A DNA stretch of 39,565 nt. It comes from an uncultured Burkholderiales bacterium (GTDB taxonomy: Bacteria; Pseudomonadota; Gammaproteobacteria; Burkholderiales; Burkholderiaceae_C). Where the stretch lies: the NCBI GenBank assembly GCA_903894995.1, contig CAITSG010000211.1:1-39565 (forward strand), written 5' to 3'. Both the position numbers and the translations under genes were made by a program. This document shows positions 35,977 through 39,565 of the stretch, one piece after another (positions within the stretch are counted from its first letter, which is position 1; each line of letters starts with the position of its first letter). The notes under the pieces were generated by a model. The model made no database searches. It saw only the letters and a list, made by a program, of their open reading frames with translations, and was not told the origin of the DNA.

Positions 35977-36756
35977 TCAGCGCGTGCATTGAATATACGC
36001 ATAGTCGCCAAGCTCGGTGGCGTATGTGGCTGCAATGCTCGGGAAGGCGCCGCTCTGGATGTCGGTGCTAAGCTGAGCTAGTCCGGTCTGAACTTCAGAT
36101 TCAGAGGAGAGTCGCGCGAAAGAACTGATGTTTGCCCTGACGGCCGGATCCAAGTAAAGGCTCGGTCGATGCTTCCCAGAGTAGAGAAACAGATCCTGAA
36201 GCTCGTTGGTAACAAAAAACGGTTTGACAGTCACCGACTTGAAGCCCGCCACCTGTAAAGCTTCACATATCTTGGTTTCTGTAGGCATGTTCGCGATGGA
36301 CCGCGCCATCATCTCCGGAAAGTAGTGGTGCAACCAGTAGTGCCGCATTTGTTCGGCAAGGCCCGTAAAGAGGACAAACTTTCCGCCCCGCAGGGTTCTG
36401 TAGACCTCGGCGAAAGGCCTTGTTAGATCAGTGAAATGGTGGATGGCAAGAGTGCAGATGGCCCCGTCAAAGTACCCGTCGGGAAAAGGAAGTTCGTCCG
36501 CGCTGGACTGAATCCAAGACACGGCGTTGTCCTTCTCTCTAGCTTGCGTGAGCATGACGGTCGATACATCAATGGCGCTCCACGTACCGCCGAGTCCGTT
36601 TAGGGCGACGGTGTAGTTGCCGGTCCCGCACGCAAGGTCCAGGTAGGCGCGTGACGACTGAAGATCTAGAGTCTGCGAGAGGGTCTTGACGATTTGAGGG
36701 TCAGCGTTACGCGACTTGGTGTAAGTCGTGCCGATGGAGTCATAAAGTGGTTGCAT
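35977..36756 (-). CDS. Class I SAM-dependent methyltransferase, substrate unknown
   Basis: A 259-residue methyltransferase of the Methyltransf_11/UbiE-like type. The SAM loop DLACGTGNYT is at 40-49, the acidic strand AIDVS near 61-65, and the post-motif SADELPFPDGYFDGAICTLA near 84-103 with HHF after it. No domain reveals the substrate. Leucine codon use is foreign: of 26 Leu codons only 5 are CTG or TTG, while CTT, CTC and CTA make 20, the reverse of its neighbours. This suggests recent acquisition. An AGGTG site precedes the ATG. It has the same orientation as the his genes and sits upstream of nothing it obviously works with. Confidence 0.88.
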   Translation of the reverse strand: MQPLYDSIGTTYTKSRNADPQIVKTLSQTLDLQSSRAYLDLACGTGNYTVALNGLGGTWSAIDVSTVMLTQAREKDNAVSWIQSSADELPFPDGYFDGAICTLAIHHFTDLTRPFAEVYRTLRGGKFVLFTGLAEQMRHYWLHHYFPEMMARSIANMPTETKICEALQVAGFKSVTVKPFFVTNELQDLFLYSGKHRPSLYLDPAVRANISSFARLSSESEVQTGLAQLSTDIQSGAFPSIAATYATELGDYAYIQCTR

Positions 36757-36940
36757 CTGTCACCTATCGTGATTTGTACCGCTAGGCCCGGTTGATACAT
36801 CCTAGCAGAAACGATGCATCTTTTTGGTGAATTGCCTGCAAGCCTCATGCGCCTGGACATACAGAATCATGAAACTTGATTTTGCAGTGGCACAATTTTT
36901 TCATGAAATCCGGTGCTGCCTTCTTGTAATCCACCCACTT

Positions 36941-36960
36941 GCTCGATCACGTGCGCGAGC
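36941..36960. repeat. Imperfect 20-base palindrome in the methyltransferase-hisF spacer
   Basis: GCTCG (36941-36945) and CGAGC (36956-36960) flank a centred CACGTG (36948-36953), giving dyad symmetry at 16 of 20 positions. It lies in the 256-base spacer between hisF and the methyltransferase start, where I see no gene. It could be a regulator site for the methyltransferase, or chance. Confidence 0.35.
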
Positions 36961-37012
36961 GGTTTCAGGATTTTCGATGCGTTACCTCTAAGGTGATCGA
37001 TTGTTCAGTGCG

Positions 37013-37813
<801 letters not shown>

Positions 37814-37847
37814 GGAGACTTCTCTGGTTGAATGGGTTCAGGGTTTT

Positions 37848-38705
37848 TTAGGGTTTCAGCACTTGCAAGCGCTGCCAGCCCGCCCAGCGCCCGTCCACAG
37901 GCAAGGTGATGGGTGTGTAGACCTGCGCGGCCTCGACGCACAGCATGTGCCGCCATCCGTCGTCGGGCATGTCGGCCAGGCGTTTGCACAGGTCTTGGGC
38001 GGGGTTCCAGACCACGGTGTTGGCCCAGCTGGGGCTTTGGCTGATGTGCAAGGTATCGTTCAGCGTCATGGGCTTTGGTCCGGCTTCGTAGACGCGGTCA
38101 AATTCAGCGGCAAAGCGGATCGTGTCGGTAGCTTGCGCATGGGTGTCGGTGAGTGAATCCCACTCGGGCTGACCGCCCAAGCCCTGCAGCGTGGCCTGCG
38201 TCACGTCGGGTACGGCCAAATAGGTGTGCAGTGCGCCAGAGAACGCCAGCACTTGGGTGTCTGTGTTGTGCACGTCCAGCGTCAGTTGCACGGCACCCGG
38301 GCTCAGGTCGATGTGCAGCGCCAAGGCAAAGGCTTGGGGCCACCAAGCGCGGGTTTGGACGCTGTCGTTCAGGCGCAGCGTGAGGCGGGCATGCTCGGCA
38401 CCCAGTTCGGGCGCGTCGGCCAACCAGGCCACGTTCCGGGCAAAGCCGTGTTTGGGCAGGCGCTCGGCCATGGGGCCGCGTTGGTTGAACTGCGGAAAGC
38501 ACACGGGCACACCGCCGCGAATGGCGGCTTGGCCGTCCAACATGCTTTGGGGGCTAAGGTACAGGCGCTCTTGCCCGCCCGACACCCAAGACAGCACATG
38601 CGCACCGTGCAGCGCGACCAGCAGGCGGTCGCCTTGCGGCAGCGTCAATTCGCAAGCGGGCAGGCCCGCGAACGCGGTGTCGCGACAAGTGGCCTGAGCG
38701 CTCAT
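37848..38705 (-). CDS. D-hexose-6-phosphate mutarotase (YeaD-like aldose epimerase)
   Basis: Predicted to interconvert alpha and beta anomers of hexose 6-phosphates. The 285-residue beta-sandwich protein has RGGVPVCFPQF near 63-73, KHGFARNVAW with the likely catalytic His, and a late CVEAAQVYTPITL with the likely catalytic Glu. I prefer the start MSAQATCRD at 38705; no good ribosome site is seen. It sits between hisA (21 bases before) and hisF (34 bases after) in the same direction, so it is expressed with the his genes, although no role in histidine synthesis is known to me. Confidence 0.88.
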   Translation of the reverse strand: MSAQATCRDTAFAGLPACELTLPQGDRLLVALHGAHVLSWVSGGQERLYLSPQSMLDGQAAIRGGVPVCFPQFNQRGPMAERLPKHGFARNVAWLADAPELGAEHARLTLRLNDSVQTRAWWPQAFALALHIDLSPGAVQLTLDVHNTDTQVLAFSGALHTYLAVPDVTQATLQGLGGQPEWDSLTDTHAQATDTIRFAAEFDRVYEAGPKPMTLNDTLHISQSPSWANTVVWNPAQDLCKRLADMPDDGWRHMLCVEAAQVYTPITLPVDGRWAGWQRLQVLKP

Positions 38706-38726
38706 GTGCAATAGGGAGGGGGTGGA

Positions 38727-39467
38727 TCAGCCGTTGAGTTCGTCGGCGCGTTGCTGCGCCAGCGCGAAGTCGAGGTCGCCCGAATACACGGCGCGGCCGC
38801 AGATCACGCCTTCCACGCCTTCGTCTTCCACCGCGCACAACTGCTCGATGTCAGCCATGTTGGACAGACCGCCCGAGGCGATCACGGGGATGGTGAGGGC
38901 TTGCGCCAGTTTGACGGTGGCGTCGATGTTGATGCCGCTGAGCATGCCGTCGCGGCCGATGTCGGTGTAGATGATGGACTCGACGCCCCAGTCTTCGAAC
39001 TTCTTGGCCAGGTCCACCACTTCGTGGCCGGTGAGCTTGCTCCAGCCGTCGGTGGCAACCTTGCCGTCTTTGGCGTCCAAGCCGACGATGATGTGGCCAC
39101 CAAAGGCGGTGCAGGCGTCTTTCAAAAAGCCGGGGTTCTTGACAGCGGCGGTGCCGATGATGACGTAACGCAGGCCGCTGTCGATGTATTTTTCGATCGT
39201 GTCCAGATCGCGGATGCCACCACCGAGCTGCACCGGGATGTCATCGCCCACGGCCTTGAGGATGGACTTGATGGCGCTGAAATTTTGCGGCTTGCCTGCG
39301 AAGGCGCCGTTCAGATCCACCAGGTGCAAGCGGCGTGCGCCTTTTTCGAGCCAGGTGCGGGCCATGGCGGCGGGGTCTTCCCCAAAGGTCGTGGCTTGGT
39401 CCATATCGCCCTGTTTGAGGCGAACGCAATGGCCGTCTTTGAGGTCAATGGCGGGGATCAGAATCAT
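38727..39467 (-). CDS. hisA: ProFAR isomerase HisA
   Basis: Isomerises the aminoimidazole carboxamide ribotide intermediate (ProFAR to PRFAR) by an Amadori rearrangement, the step before HisF/HisH. The 246-residue (beta-alpha)8 barrel begins [17 protein letters not shown] with the catalytic Asp8. The second catalytic Asp131 is in [15 protein letters not shown] (82-87) and ASGGL late bind phosphate. Its sequence parallels HisF, as expected from shared ancestry. Confidence 0.97.
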   Translation of the reverse strand: MILIPAIDLKDGHCVRLKQGDMDQATTFGEDPAAMARTWLEKGARRLHLVDLNGAFAGKPQNFSAIKSILKAVGDDIPVQLGGGIRDLDTIEKYIDSGLRYVIIGTAAVKNPGFLKDACTAFGGHIIVGLDAKDGKVATDGWSKLTGHEVVDLAKKFEDWGVESIIYTDIGRDGMLSGINIDATVKLAQALTIPVIASGGLSNMADIEQLCAVEDEGVEGVICGRAVYSGDLDFALAQQRADELNG

Positions 39468-39516
39468 GGCGAATTAAAAAAAGACTGAGGGGCTGAAAAA
39501 CGGCAGTGAAAACTTC

Positions 39517-39565
39517 TCAAGGCTGCCAGTGGAGGAAATTGCGGAACAAGGCCAAACCTTGGGCC
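39517..39565 (-). CDS. hisH: Imidazole glycerol phosphate synthase, glutaminase subunit HisH, 3' end
   Basis: The last 49 bases of the window, read on the minus strand, encode AQGLALFRNFLHWQP and a TGA stop (plus 39517-39519). This matches the usual HisH C-terminus (-GL-L--NFL-W-P), and hisH is the expected gene directly upstream of hisA. The rest of the gene lies outside the window. The gap to hisA is 49 bases. Confidence 0.8.
   Translation of the reverse strand, partial: AQGLALFRNFLHWQP

Noticed and set aside
33787-37005. The 9-base direct repeat TCGATTGTT at 33787-33795 and 36997-37005 as a target-site duplication flanking the accessory stretch
   Set aside because: A shared 9-mer between two spacers of about 250 bases is expected by chance fairly often, the copies do not sit at the edges symmetrically, and no longer identity surrounds them.
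36867-37007. A 45-codon open frame on the minus strand (ILKPLAHVIEQVGGLQEG...) in the methyltransferase-hisF spacer
   Set aside because: It has no ATG start or ribosome site and I recognise no family; it is within chance length for such a region.

Overview
This window looks like ordinary chromosome from a betaproteobacterium of the order Burkholderiales, most likely the family Comamonadaceae (a freshwater Limnohabitans/Rhodoferax-like lineage). That placement is inference. It rests on gene order (rplU-rpmA-obgE-proB opposite ispB; pilB-pilC-pilD-coaE-zapD-yacG; petABC-sspA-sspB; a his block joined to hinT and tatABC), on a Bug-type solute-binding protein, and on heavy use of CTG and TTG for leucine. 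The sequence is almost fully coding: no stretch over 300 bases lacks a gene.

Layout. 1-2,000: end of prfA, prmC, grxD. 2,050-5,160: lytic transglycosylase and proS on the minus strand, rppH opposite. 5,190-8,200: proB, obgE, rpmA, rplU (minus). 8,400-11,460: ispB, an orphan Bug protein, and a convergent 3-hydroxyisobutyrate-dehydrogenase-like gene. 11,670-16,540: pilB (lacking its N-terminal domain), pilC, pilD, coaE, zapD, yacG. 16,570-22,000: secA, argJ, a DUF815 ATPase and mutT (minus). 22,200-26,700: dciA (plus), then on the minus strand tRNA-Thr(TGT), sspB, sspA and the cytochrome bc1 genes petC, petB, petA. 26,800-30,400: mscL and a DegS-like protease (plus), with pdxA and a NIF3 gene (minus) between them. 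30,450-33,660: tatC, tatB, tatA, hinT, a DUF4870 gene, hisE, hisI (minus). 33,660-37,010: an accessory stretch with a PhoX-type phosphatase, a short transposase-like remnant and a methyltransferase of foreign codon usage. 37,010-39,565: hisF, a hexose-6-phosphate mutarotase, hisA and the last codons of hisH (minus).

How the genes work together. PrmC methylates the RF1 product of the gene it overlaps. PilD processes the prepilins that the PilB/PilC machine would assemble. SspA and SspB are stress and proteolysis adaptors next to the respiratory bc1 complex. TatABC would export two proteins encoded here: PhoX, with a clear twin-arginine signal, and the Rieske subunit, with a Lys-Arg variant. 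HisH, HisA, HisF, HisI and HisE are consecutive histidine-pathway enzymes, but the hisF-to-hisI run is broken by the 3.3-kb accessory stretch.

I found no CRISPR array, intact insertion sequence, prophage, rRNA or recognisable new defence system. The most distinctive parts are the accessory stretch inside the his block and the shortened PilB.
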